DNA from: Zingiber officinale | Taxonomy: Eukaryota; Streptophyta; Magnoliopsida; Zingiberales; Zingiberaceae | Direction of reading: 5' to 3' | Assembly: GCF_018446385.1 (NCBI RefSeq) | Contig: NC_056002.1 | Span: 39,569,671-39,633,670 of the forward strand | Length of the DNA: 64,000 bases | Shown here: one piece after another, positions 22,775 through 35,090 of the stretch | How the letters are laid out: each line of letters begins with the position of its first letter | Numbering within the stretch: position 1 is the first letter of the stretch | The notes under the pieces: generated by a model | What the model saw: the letters and a program-made list of their open reading frames with translations, nothing else | The model's database searches: none | What the model was told of the DNA's origin: nothing | Made by a program: the position numbers and the translations under genes

Positions 22775-25700
22775 TTAGAATAACTCTGGGTACTTCTGTC
22801 TCATGCTGGCTTCTGTCTCCCATGTTGCCTTTTCTGCTGTGTGATTTTGCCAAATGACTTTTACTAATGGTACCTCCTTGTTCCGCAATTTCTTAACTGC
22901 TCGATCTACTATCTGAGTAGGCCGACTATCATAGCTGAGGTCTTCACGGACTTGTACCGACTGGGGCTCAATCACCTGGGTGGCATCTGGGATATGCTTC
23001 TTCAGCATAGAGACATGAAATACATTATGAACAGCTGACATTTCCTGGGGTAGCTCTAGCTCATATGCTACCTTGCCAACTCTTCTGCTGATAAGGTATG
23101 GTCCCACATATCTAGGACTTAGTTTGCCCTTCTTCCCAAAACGCATTACTCCCTTCATGGGAGCTACTCTGAGGAACACTGAATCCCCAACTGAAAACTC
23201 TAAGGGTCTGCGCCGTGTATCAGCATAGCTTTTCTAGCGGCTCTGAGCTATCTCTATCCTCTGGCGGATCTGCTGTATAGCTGCTGTGATGTCTGCTACT
23301 AGATCTGTCTGAAGTTCTAGTTCCTTCTGTTCACCACTCTCATACCAGCAGATTGGAGATCTACACCTCCGCCCATAGAGAGCCTCGTAAGGTGCCATGC
23401 CGATAGTGGCCTGATAGCTGTTGTTGTATGCAAATTCTGCTAAGTTCAGATATTTGCACTAACTTCCTTTGAAATCTAGGGCACATGCTCGGAGCATATC
23501 TTCGAGTACCTGATTTACTCGCTCTGTTTGACCATCTGTCTGAGGATGGAAGGCTGTGCTAAACTTTAACTTAGTGCCCAAAGCTGACTGTACACACTCT
23601 CAGAAGTGTGATGTGAACCTACTGTCTCTGTCTAAAATGATGGTTCGTGGGACTCCATGCAGTTTGACGATCTCCTTGAGATACAACTGAGCTAGCTGTT
23701 CCATGGAGTAAGATATCCTGATAGCTAAAAAGTGGGCTGATTTAGTCAATCTGTCGACTATTACCCAGATGGTATCAAAACCATTCGTGGTTCTGGGTAA
23801 TCCCACTATGAAATCCATAGAAATGTCTTCCCACTTCTATTCTGGGATCTGAATAGGCTGCAAAACTCCTCCGGGTCTCTGATGTTCTGCCTTAACCCTC
23901 TGGCAGGTTAGGCAAGTGCTGACATATCGAGCGATGTCTCTTTTCATCCCAGGTCACCGAAAATGTTTCTTCAAGTCATGGTACATCTTGGTGGAGCCAG
24001 GATGCATCGCATAGGGAGTCTTGTGAGCCTCATCTAAAATCTTCCTCTTTAGTTCCTCCTGATCTGGAACACAGAGTCTGTCACCGAAGTATAATACCCC
24101 ACTATCGGACACTCTGAATTCTCTACTTTCTGATTCTGCTATCCCTTGCTTGATTTTCTGAATTTCAGGATCCTGTTCCTGAGCTGTCTGGATATCACCA
24201 AGCAAGGTAGACTCTAATGTCATAGTAGAGAGCTGCCCAACTATGAGTTCGAGACTGAAATCTGTGATCTCTTTCTGTAGGGGTGGTGACATGGCTGCTA
24301 GAGATAATAAGGTAGCACTGGACTTCCTGCTAAGTGCGTCTGCTATCCTATTGGCTTTCCCTGGGTGGTAGAGGATGTCTATGTCATAATCCTTGACCAA
24401 CTCAAGCCATCTACGCTGTCGCATATTCAGATCCTTCTGAGTGAAGAAGTACTTCAGACTCTGATGATCTGTATATACTCTACACTGAGCTCCATACAAG
24501 TAATGTCTAAAAATTTTGAGGGCGAACACTACTGCTGCAAGCTCAAGGTCATGAGTAGGGTAATTCTTCTCATATTCCTTGAGTTGTCTGGAGGCATAGG
24601 CGATCACCTTACCTTCTTGCATCAGTACTGCTCCTAATCCCAATTTAGAGGCGTCACTGTAAATATCAAAGCTATCTGTGTTTTCTGGTAGAGCCAGAAT
24701 AGGTGCACTGGTCAATCTCCTCTTTAGCTCACTGAAGCTGTTCTCGCAGTCCTCTGTCCACTGAAATTTTCTGTTCTTTCTGGTAAGAGTTGTCAGTGGG
24801 GATGCTATCCTGGAGAAATCCTCTACAAACTTTCTGTAATAACCTGCTAGTCCCAAAAAGCTCCTGATCTCACTGGCGTTCTTGGGCCTTTTCCAGTTAC
24901 TCACAGCTTCTATTTTACTAGGATCTACCATGATACCATCCTTTGAGATGATGTGACCCAGGAAGGACACCTGATCTAACCAAAATTCATATTTCGTGAA
25001 CTTGGCGTACCGCTGGTTCTGCTGAAGGGTCTGTAATACTATTCTCAGGTGTTCGGCGTGTTCTTCCTGAGTTCTTGAATAGATAAGGATGTCATCGATG
25101 AATACGATAACAAACCTATCTAAGTATTCTTTGAATACCCTGTTCATGAGGTCTATGAAAGTAGCTGGAGCATTCGTCACACCAAAGGGCATGACTACGA
25201 ACTCGTAGTGTCCGTATCTAGTCCTGAATGCTGTCTTGGGTATATCCCCTTCTTTAACTTTCACCTGATGATAACCTGATCTGAGGTCTATTTTCGAGAA
25301 CATTGCTGCTCCCTTTAGCTGATCAAACAGGTCATCAATTCTGGGAAGAGGATACCTGTTCTTGATTGTGACTTGATTCAGTGCCCAGTAATCTATACAC
25401 AGGCGCATGCTCCCGTCCTTCTTCTTCACGAACAATACAGGCGCTCCCCATGGTGAGTGACTAGGACATATGAAGCCTTTGTCAAGCAGCTCCTGTAGTT
25501 GCTCATGAAGTTCCTTCAGTTCTATTGGAGCCATGCGGTAGGGTGCCTTGGAGATAGGATTTGTACCGGGAATGAGTTCTATCTCAAATTCAATCTCCCT
25601 GTCTGGTGCTAGACCTGGTAACTCCTCAGGGAAGACTGCTGGGTAGTCACATACGACTCGGACCTCTGCTAGCTGTTGGTCCTTGTCCTGTCTGGTATTG

Positions 25701-27440
25701 ACTACATGTGCTAGGAATCCCGTACATCCTGAATCCATTAATTTCTGTGCTCTTAGAGCTGAGAGAAACTTCTTGGCCTTTCTCTTTGGTTCTCCGATGT
25801 ACTCGAACTGTACTTCTGCTTCCGGTTGGAATACGACTTTCTATTTACGGCACTCTATAGAGGCACCGTATCTGATCAGGAAGTCCATTCCAAAGATGAC
25901 ATCATAATCAGTAATTTCTAGCACTATCAGATAGTCCATTCCAAAGATGACATCATAATCAGTCATTTCTAGCACTATCAGATCACAAAAGTGTTCTCTG
26001 TCTGCTATAATGACTGGCACTGCTCTGAGCCAGTGCGTGGATGTCATAATCTCTCCTGAAGGTAGCGTCGTCAAAAATTGGCTACTAAGTACCTTTGGAG
26101 GTATCGCTAACTTCTCGGCAAATGCCCTGGATATATAAGAATGGGTTGCCTCAGTATCGAATAAGACAGTTGTACTTTGCTGTAGTATACTAATCTGACC
26201 TGTAACAACTGTCGAGGCATTCGCTACGTCCTCTCTGGTGAGTGAGTAAATCCTCGCATTGGTCATAGCTGGAGGGGCTTCTAGTCTGCCCTGGCTGATG
26301 TGTGGACCATCTAAAACGGCCTGCATCTGATGTAGCTGTGCTGGCTGGCCTCCATACTATATCGGCTGTGGTTGAGGAAGACTTGTCTTGTTCGGGCATT
26401 GCTTAGCCATATGCCCTTCTTGTCCACATTCAAAGCATCCTCGTGTGCCCTTGCGATAAACTCCTGGGTGAAATTTTCCACAAGTAGCACACTTGGGATA
26501 ACTAGGATGTTTGCTGGCTGGTCCTCCCTTTGGGTAACTCCCTGGTTTGCGCTTGTTGTTGGAGTTCCCTTTCCAGTTAGAGCTGTGGCCCTGTTGTTTC
26601 TGAGTACCCTTTGAACTCTGAGAGAACTTGCTTCTGCTGCTTGATATTATTCTGGTAGTGCTCGGTGGTCAGAGCACTGCTGACTAGTTCCTCGGTGGTT
26701 TGCGGCCTATGAACGCCGCCAGCCACGTTCATTGCTATTTCCGGCCTCAGCATCTTAAGCATCAACCGGACCCGTTCTTTTTCTGTGCTGACTAGTTCAG
26801 GGCATAGATGAGCCAATCTGTTGAATTTCTTCACGGCTTCCTCCACTGAAAGGTTGCCCTGGCGAAACTCTGTGAACTCGTCGTAGTGGCGGTTCGTGAC
26901 CCGCATGTGAAAGAACTCCTCGAAGAATTCTTTCTCGAAGTCAGCCCATGTCATCTGGTTTACTGGGTGCTTCGCTCTAATTCTCTCCCACCACATACGT
27001 GCATCTCCTGTCAAGCAGAAGGAGGCGCACTTCACCTTCTCATGTTCTGGCCAGTCCAGAAGCTCCATCGTACTCTCCAGTGTTTTGAACCAGGCCTGAG
27101 TATCCCATGGTTCACTAGTGCCTGAGAAATTCTCTGGCTTGACTCTCTGCCACTTGATCAGATAGGCTTCTCTTCTTGCCTCTGTTGCTGGGGCTACTGG
27201 TGTTGTAGGCTGGACTGGTGGAACCTTTAAGACTACTGGCGTTGCTAAGTTTGGTTCCGGGGTGACTGTGGGAGTATTCTGCTGATTAGCCTTTAAGGTG
27301 GCTATCTCCTATTGCTGTTCAGCTAGCTGCTGCTGTAACTGAGCCACTAATGCTGTAAGGTCTGGGGGAGGCACTGAACTGCCTGCCTCGTAATGGGGCT
27401 CAGTAGCTGGTGCCCTTCTAGCTGGGCGTCCTCGTGCCAT
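22775..27440 (-). pseudogene. Gypsy gag-pol polyprotein of element 2, broken
   Basis: Begins at the ATG at 27440 (MARGRPARRAP) and ends with YPELF and TAA at 22777-22775. In order: gag capsid region with MWWERIRAKHPVNQMTWADF (27068-26600); intact CCHC knuckle CFECGQEGHMAKQC near 26440; protease with DTE instead of DTG (26158-26150); RT with intact FIDD (25102-25091); RNase H; integrase with [14 protein letters not shown]-terminal chromodomain-like segment. Breaks: TAG near 27310, a frameshift near 26600, TAG at 25843-25841, TGA at 23956-23954, TAG near 23837, stops near 23600 and 23235. A 51-bp in-frame tandem duplication lies at 25882-25983. Confidence 0.93.
25882..25983 (-). repeat. 51-bp in-frame tandem duplication in the protease region
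   Basis: The unit AGTCCATTCCAAAGATGACA... is present twice, starting at 25882 and at 25933. It duplicates 17 residues containing [10 protein letters not shown]. Element 1 has the single form. Confidence 0.95.
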
Positions 27441-27638
27441 CTCTAAAGGAACAAAGGACATACATAACTAAAGCATCATGTTTACATAGCTAATACTATC
27501 ATGTTAGTTACTATCTTAGATAAGCATACTTTAGTTATCTACAAATATGAAAGCAATAAACATAACAAAGTGAGAGGTATTCTTACTTGGAAGCTGCAGG
27601 TTCAATGCTGATGTGTGTGAAGGAAGTATGGAACTTGG
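27441..27638 (-). other. Untranslated leader of gypsy element 2
   Basis: Short leader between primer site and gag start, AT-rich, no open frame. Confidence 0.6.
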
Positions 27639-27650
27639 CTCTGATACCAC
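27639..27650 (-). other. Primer-binding site (initiator Met-tRNA), gypsy element 2
   Basis: The minus strand reads TGGTATCAGAGC just inside the 5' LTR at 27653. Confidence 0.9.
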
Positions 27651-27900
27651 TCTGTAACGACCCACCTTCTACTACTAAGCTATAAGGCCGGACCGTCACA
27701 TTATGCTGTGCTAAACTATATCCATGACCATCACTAAATCTAGATGCGGAAGCTGTACTAATTAAAACTTGGCTAAGCTATTATCATTTCTTTATTCTAT
27801 GTGTGCTAAGGGGTGTAATCTAACTATTCATGACATACTTTACATCCCCCATGGTCAAGGAACTGAACTAAGGGTCTCCCGGCTGTTATCAGGCCTCCCA

Positions 27901-28218
27901 ATCGATCCACGGATCGATTGAAATGGTCTAATCGATCCAGTGATCGACTCAGCATGCTACTGTATGCGGAGCTTAGGTTAGATCGATCCAGTGATCAATT
28001 CAGCACGCTACTGTGCTCGGGCAATATTCTGGATCGATCGGCTGATCGATCCAGACTGGCCAATCGATCCAGTGATCGATCCCAGGGCCTTCTGTTTGCG
28101 ACAGAATGCGACTGGATCGATCGGCTGATCGATCCAGAAGCCTACTGTTCGCGGAACAAGATTACCAATCGATCAGCTGATCGATTGAAGACCCCCAATC
28201 GATCGGCTGATCGATCGG
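27901..28218. repeat. GATC-rich palindrome array, gypsy element 2 5' LTR
   Basis: Same unit type as 20651-21023; one palindrome-plus-spacer unit is missing relative to that copy. Confidence 0.85.
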
Positions 28219-29726
28219 GATTTCTGATTTCGTATCAGAAGTCTGATTTCAGCACTGCTTCGTGCCGAAATCACATGTATAAACTCTATAACATCAAATA
28301 AAACTACTAGGCATAATACTACTCATGGTTAGCTAACTAAAATCATGACAACTAAAGATTCTATGCATAACTGTCACAATTCTGAACACTTAAACAACCA
28401 AAGTGCAGGAAAGTAATGACATAAAGAGAATGCTATGTTCTAAGTGGGCTAGTTCCCAAACATCGTTAGTCCAAGTTCCTTTTTCCACACACACCGTCGT
28501 TGCATTGTCCTCCAGCCTCTGCTAGTCCATCTTTCCTTTACCTTTATCTGCAGTATAAGGAAAGAGTATCTGTAAGCTTTATGCTTAGTAAGAAACCATC
28601 TACCTCACAAAACATGCACACGATGCAAATTATGTTTTTAAAACATGCTATTTGAAATACATTCTAAATATGCTAAGCATGACATGACATACAACACATA
28701 GAAAGCAGAACTGATCATAGAACTATCACATGTATCAATAATGAAAACTAAGCTGAAGCATGAACTGAGCTAAAACTAAAACCAAGCTAGAGCTGAGTTT
28801 AAACTGTATACACAACTGATTTGTGAGTTTTGAAAACTATTTAATCATAGATAGATGAAAATACATAATCATGCTGCTGATGGGCCCGACATCTGTACAT
28901 GCTATGCACGCATCCCTAACTAGACCCGGGTTTGCAAGTCCCGAATCTAGTAGGGTTATTAGGTTGTCTGAACCTAGGGACGACTATGAGAGCCCAACCC
29001 AATGGATATCTAATCCAGTACAGTGCCATTGCTAAAAGTAAAATACTGAACATAGCTAATATTTCTTGTCTTGCTTTTACTAGGTTATCTAAACCTAGAA
29101 CTAGGTTGTCTGAACCTAGAGGCGACTGTGGGAGCCCACCCATTGGACATCTAGTCCCATAAAAGCTGTAGCAAGACTACATGAGCTGTAAAATGCTTCT
29201 ATTGCATTTATCTAGGCTATTAAAATGCCTAGTGGCATTTACCTGAGCTAAGCATTTAATCGAGCACTCGGTGTGCGCTAATGCACACCCTGTGTGCCAA
29301 AAACTGCATAAAATTAAACTAATGCCTAAAAATCATACGGAAGCTACTTATACTGCAGGTGAGGGGTTTCTTACCTTCTGCTCTGATTTTCTTACGATTC
29401 TAATCGTTAAATTTTCCGGAGAAGACGATCCTTTCGACGATTCTCTTGCGTCTACGCGTTCTTCTTGCGGAGAGAAACGTCCTCGTGCCGGAGTCGTCGC
29501 CGGAATATGTTCCTATGGCCCTAGAAATGGAACCCTAGGTGTGCTTGTGGATTGGCGCCGAGAGAAGAAGAGGAGAAGGGAGGGGCGGCGTGACTAGGGT
29601 GAGGGAGAGGAGAGTTACGTAAAAAAAATAACTCTTCACTTAATCTTTCCCTATTTATATTAAGTGGTAAATTCGCCCAACTTAAATATAAATATAAATA
29701 TAATTGATTCCCTCTTCTTCAGCACG

Positions 29727-29808
29727 GCCCTGCTGGGTTCACTTGGTTACTAGAGCTATCTATAAGTCGTAGGATCCAATAGGTCTCGGGTTCAATTCCC
29801 GCGTAGGC
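29727..29808 (+). other. tRNA-like sequence in gypsy LTR (copy 3)
   Basis: 82 bases from GCCCTGCTGGGTTCAC to CGTAGGC, with D-arm-like GTTC/GAGC pairing and T-arm-like CGGGTTCAATTCCCG with a perfect four-pair stem. Confidence 0.5.
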
Positions 29809-29939
29809 TATTTTACGATTTCTATTTATTTTTGCTACTTCCGCTACTCTAAAAATTCTGTAAAAATATCCTAAAATTCCAGAAAAATAATAGGATATTT
29901 CTAATAATTATTTTGAGAATTTTTGGGCGTTACAGTCAT

Positions 29940-30011
29940 GGATATAGCTTAGCACAGCATATTGTAACGGTCCAGCCTTACAGCCTAGACAGTAGAAGGC
30001 GGGTCGTTACA
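29940..30011 (+). repeat. 5' LTR of gypsy element 1, last 72 bp
   Basis: Continues from 20404; ends GGCGGGTCGTTACA exactly as in the 3' LTR at 37168. Confidence 0.95.
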
Positions 30012-30014
30012 GAG

Positions 30015-30026
30015 TGGTATCAGGGC
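30015..30026 (+). other. Primer-binding site (Met-tRNA), gypsy element 1
   Basis: TGGTATCAGGGC follows the 5' LTR. It has one change (G for A) from the standard TGGTATCAGAGC. Confidence 0.85.
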
Positions 30027-30231
30027 AAAAGTTCCATACTTCCTACACACACATCAGCATTGAACCTGCAGCTTCCAAGTAAGAATACCTCTCATTTTTT
30101 TTTTATGTTTCTGCTTTCTTGTTATAACTTATCTTAACTAAAGCATGTTAGTATATGATAATGTTTAACAAGATGGCAGTATTTATGTAACCATGATAGA
30201 TTAGTTATGTATGTCCTCTATGTCTTTAGAA

Positions 30232-33200
30232 ATGGCACGAGGACGCCCAGCTAGAAGGGCACCAGCTACTGAGCCCCAGCATGAGGCAGGCAGTTCAGTG
30301 CCTCCCCCAGACCTTACAACATTAGTGGCTCAGTTACAGCAGCAGCTAGCTGAACAGCAACAGGAGATAGCCACCTTAAAGGCTAATCAGCAGAATACTC
30401 CCACAGTCACCCCGGAACCAAACTTAGCAACGCCAGTAGTCTTAGAGGTTCCACCAGTCCAGCCTACAGCACCAGTAGCCCCAGCAGTAGAGGCAAAGAG
30501 AGAAGCTTACCTGATCCAGTGGCAGAGAGTCAAGCCCGAGAACTTCTCAGGCACCAGTGAACCATGGGATGCTCAAGCCTGGTTCAAAACACTGGAGAGT
30601 ACGATGGAGCTTCTGGACTGGCCAGAACATGAGAAGGTGAAGTGTGCCTCCTTCTCTTTGACAGGAGATGCACGTATGTGGTGGGAGAGAATTAGAGCGA
30701 AGCGCCCAGTAAACCAGATGACATGGGCTTACTTCGAGAAAGAATTCTTCGAGGAGTTCTTTCACATGCGGGTCACGAACCGTCACTACAACGAGTTCAC
30801 AGAGTTTCGCCAGGGCAACCTTTCAGTGGAGGAAGCCGTGAAGAAATTCAACAGATTGGCTCGCCTATGCCCTGAACTAGTCAGCACAGAAAAAGAACGA
30901 GTTCGGTTGATGCTCAAGATGCTGAGGCCGGAAATAGCGATGAACGTGGCTGGCGGCATTCATAGGCCGCAAACCACCGAAGAACTAGTCAGTAGTGCTC
31001 TGACCACTGAGCACTACCAGAATAATATCAAGCAGTAGAAGCAAGTCCTCTCAGAGTCTAAAGGGCAAGGAGGCTCAGGTACTCAGAACCAATAGGGCCA
31101 CAACTCTAACTGGAAAGGGAACTCCAGCAACAAGCGCAAACCAGGGAGTTACCCGAAAGGAGGACCAGCTAGTAAACAGCCTAGCTATCCCAAATATACT
31201 ACTTACGGGAAATTTCACCCTGGAGTTTGTCGTAAGGGCACCCGAGGATTCTTTGAGTGTGGGCAGGAAAGGCATATGGCTAAGCAGTGCCCAAACAAGA
31301 CTAGTCTTCCTCAACCACTGCCGATTCAGTATGAAGTCAAGCCAGCACAGCTGCACCAGATGCAGGCTGCTTTAGATGGTCCACAGATCAGCCAGGGCAG
31401 ACTAGAAGCCCCTCTAGCTACGACCAATGTGAGGATTTACTCACTCACCAAAGAGGACGTAGCGAATGCCTCGACAGTTGTTTCAGGTCAGATTAGTATA
31501 TTACAGCAAAGTACAACTGTCTTATTCGATACTGGGGCAACCCATTCTTATATATCCAGAGCATTTACCGAGAAGTTAGTGATACACCTAGAGGTACTCA
31601 GTAGTCAGTTTCTGACGACCTTACCTTCGGGAGAAATTATGACATCCACGCACTGGCTCAGAGCGGTGCCAGTCATTATAGCAGACAGAGAACTCTTTTG
31701 TGATCTGATAGTGCTAAATATGACTGATTATGATGTAATTTTTGGAATGGACTTCCTAATCAGATACGGTGCCTCTATAGAGTGCCGAAAACAGAAAGTC
31801 GTATTCCAATCGGAGGCAGAAGTACAGTTCGAGTACATTGGAGAACCAAAGAGAAAAGCCAAGAAACTTCTCTCAGCTCTAAAAGCACAGAAGTTAATGG
31901 ATTCGGGATGTACGAGATTTTTAGCGCATGTAGTCAATGTCAGTCAGGACAAGGACCAACAGCTAGCAGAGGTCCGAGTCGTATGTGACTACCCAGCAGT
32001 CTTCCCTGAGGTGTTACCAGGTCTAGCACCAGACAGGGAGATTGAATTTGAGATAGAACTCATTCCTGGTACAAATCCTATCTCCAAAGCACCCTATCGC
32101 ATGGCTCCAGCAGAACTGAAGGAACTCTATGAGCAACTACAGGAGCTGCTAGACAAGGGTTTCATACGTCCTAGTCACTCACCATGGGGAGCACCTGTAT
32201 TGTTCGTGAAGATGAAAGACGGGAGCATGCGCTTGTGTATAGACTACCGGGCACTGAACCAAGTCACAATCAAGAATAGGTATCCTCTTCCCAGAATTGA
32301 AGACCTGTTTAATCAGCTAAAGGGAGCAGCAGTGTTCTCGAAAATAGACCTCAGATCAGGTTATCATCAGGTGAAAGTTAAAGAAGGGGATATACCCAAG
32401 ACGGCGTTCAGGACTAGATACGGACACTACGAGTTCGTAGTCATGCCCTTTGGCGTGACAAATGCTCCAGCTACTTTCATGGACCTCATAAACAGGGTAT
32501 TCAGAGAATACTTAGATAAGTTCGTTATCGTATTCATCGATAACATCCTTATCTATTCAAGAACTCAGGAAGAACACGCAGAGCACCTGAAGATAGTATT
32601 GCAGACCCTTCAGCAGAACCAGCTGTACGCCAAGTTTACAAAATATGAATTTTGGTTAGATCAGGTGTCCTTCCTGGGTCACATCATCTCAAAGGATGGT
32701 ATCATGGTAGACCCCAGTAAGATAGAAGCTGTGAGTAGTTGGAAAAGACCCAAGAACGCCAGTGAGATCAGAAGCTTTCTGGGATTAGCAGGTTATTACA
32801 GAAGATTTCTCCAGGATAGCCTCCCCACTGACAGCTCTTACCAGGAAGAACAGAAGATTTCAGTGGACAGAGGACTGTGAGAACAGCTTTAGCGAGCTAA
32901 AGAGGAGATTGACCAGTGCACCTATTCTGACTTTACCAGAAAACACAGGCAGCTTTGACATTTATAGTGATGCCTCTAAATTGGGACTAGGAGCAGTGCT
33001 GATGCAAAATGGCAAGGTGATCGCCTATGCCTCCAGACAACTCAAGGACTATGAGAGGAACTATCCTACTCATGATCTTGAGCTTGCAGCAGTCGTGTTC
33101 GCTCTCAAAATTTGGAGACATTACCTGTATGGAGCTCAGTGTAGAGTGTATACAGATCATCAGAGTCTGAAGTATTTCTTCACTCAGAAGGATCTGAATA

Positions 33201-34849
33201 TGCGACAGCGCAGATGGCTAGAGCTAGTCAAAGACTATGACATAGACATCCTCTACCACCCAGGAAAAGCTAATAAGGTAGCAGATGCACTTAGCAGAAA
33301 GTCCAGTGCTACCTTACTATCCCTAGTAGCCATGTCACCGCCCCTACAGAAGGAGATCACAGATTTTGGTCTCGAACTCATAGTGGGACAGCTCTCTACT
33401 ATGACATTAGCATCTACCCTGCTTGGTGATATCCAGACAGCTCAAGAACAGGATCCTGAAATTCAGCAAATCAAGCAAGGGTTAGCAGAATCAGAAAGTG
33501 GAGAATTCAGAGTATCAGATAGTGGGGCATTATATTTCGGTGACAGACTATGCGTTCCGGATCAGGAGGAACTACGCAGGAAGATCTTAGATGAGGCTCA
33601 CAGGACTCCTTATGCTATGCATCCTGGCTCCACCAAGATGTACCAAGACCTGAAGAGACGTTTTTGGTGGCCTGGGATGAAGAGAGACATCGCTAGATAT
33701 GTTAGCACCTGTCTGACCTGTCAGAGGGTCAAGGCAGAACATCAGAGACCAGGAGGAGTTTTGCAGCCTATTCAGATTCCAGAATGGAAGTGGGAAGATA
33801 TTTCCATGGACTTCAAAGTGGGACTACCCAGAACCACGAATGGTTTTGATACCATCTGGGTAATAGTCGACAGATTGACTAAATCAGCCCACTTCTTAGC
33901 TATCAGGATATCCTACTCCATGGAGCAGCTAGCTCAGTTGTATCTCAAGGAGATCGTTAGATTACATGGAGTCCCATGAACCATTATTTCAGACAGGGAC
34001 GGTAGGTTCACATCACACTTCTAGGAGTGTGTACAGTCAACATTGGGCACGAAGTTAAAATTCAGCACAGCCTTCCATCCTCAGACAGATGGTCAAACGG
34101 AGCGAGTAAATCAGGTACTCGAAGATATGCTCCGAGCATGTGCCCTAGATTTCAAAGGAAGTTGGTGCAAATATCTGAGCTTAGCAGAATTTGCATACAA
34201 CAACAGCTATCAGGCCACTATCGGCATGGCACCCTACGAGGCTCTCTATGGGCGGAGGTGTAGATCTCCAATCTGCTGGTATGAGAGTGGTGAACAGAAA
34301 GAACTAGAACTCCAGACAGATCTAGTAGCAGATACCACAACATCTATACAGCAGATCCGCCAGAGGATAGAGACAGCTCAGAGCCGCCAGAAAAGCTATG
34401 CTGATACATGGCGCAGACCCTTAGAGTTTTCAGTTGGGGATTCAGTGTTCCTCATAGTAGCTCCCATGAAGGGAGTAATGCGTTTTGGGAAGAATGGCAA
34501 ATTAAGTCCCAGATATGTGGGACCATACCTTATCACTAGAAGAGTTGGCAAGGTAGCATATGAGTTAGAGCTACCACAGGAGATGTCAGCCATCCATAAT
34601 GTATGTCATGTCTCTATGCTGAAGAAGCATATCCCAGATGCCACCCAGGTGATTGAGCCCCAGTCGGTACCAATCCGCGAAGACCTCAGCTATGACAGTC
34701 GACCTATTCAGATAATAGACCGAGCAGTTAAGAAATTGCGGAATAAGGAGGTATCATTAGTAAAAGTCATTTGACAAAGTCACACAGCAGAAAAGGCAAC
34801 TTGGGAGACAGAAGCCAGTATGAGACAGAAGTACCCAGAGTTATTCTAA
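30232..34849 (+). pseudogene. Gypsy gag-pol polyprotein of element 1, broken
   Basis: Gag and pol share one frame from the ATG at 30232. Gag capsid region 30590-30960. Knuckle at 31249-31290 has lost its first Cys (TGC to [17 protein letters not shown]). Protease with intact DTG (31528-31536). RT with FIDN in place of FIDD (Asn codon at 32542-32544). RNase H and integrase zinc finger with [11 protein letters not shown] near 33720. Chromodomain-like end to 34849. Breaks: TAG 31036-31038, TAG 31093-31095, an 11-bp deletion with frame change near 32812, TGA near 33977, TAG near 34023, TGA near 34772. The lost catalytic Asp alone should abolish reverse transcriptase activity. Confidence 0.93.
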
Positions 34850-34870
34850 GTTCGAGGACGAACTTTTTAT

Positions 34871-34884
34871 AAGGTATGGGGGAT
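34871..34884 (+). other. Polypurine tract of gypsy element 1
   Basis: AAGGTATGGGGGAT directly before the 3' LTR. Confidence 0.8.
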
Positions 34885-35008
34885 TGTAGCGCCCGAAAAT
34901 TCTCAAAGTTATTTTAGAAATATTCTATGATTTTTCTGGAATTTAAGAATATTTTTATGGAATTTTTAGAATAGCGGAAGTAGCAAAAATAAATAGAAAA
35001 TGAAAATA

Positions 35009-35090
35009 GCCTACGCGGGAATTGAACCCGAGACCTATTGGGTCCTACGACTTATAGCAGACTCTAGTAACCAAGTGAACCCAGCAGGGC
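35009..35090 (-). other. tRNA-like sequence in gypsy LTR (copy 4)
   Basis: Minus-strand counterpart of the other three copies, same length and same D-arm-like and T-arm-like stems. Confidence 0.5.

Larger units (their letters stand above)
20405..29934 (-). mobile_element. Ty3/gypsy (Tekay/Del-like) retrotransposon 2, nested in inverted orientation
   Basis: LTRs at 20405-22739 and 27653-29934 start TGTAACGACCCACC and end GGGCGTTACA as read on the + strand. The duplication GTCAT flanks the element (20400-20404, 29935-29939). It lies within the 5' LTR of gypsy element 1, 72 bp before that LTR's end. It is related to element 1, but the two LTR sets are clearly diverged, so they are sister subfamilies rather than copies of each other. 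Internal region 22740-27652 codes gag-pol on the minus strand. Confidence 0.93.
27653..29934 (-). repeat. 5' LTR of gypsy element 2
   Basis: 2282 bp, direct copy of 20405-22739 with a shorter GATC palindrome array (27901-28218) and the same tRNA-like sequence (29727-29808). Confidence 0.93.
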
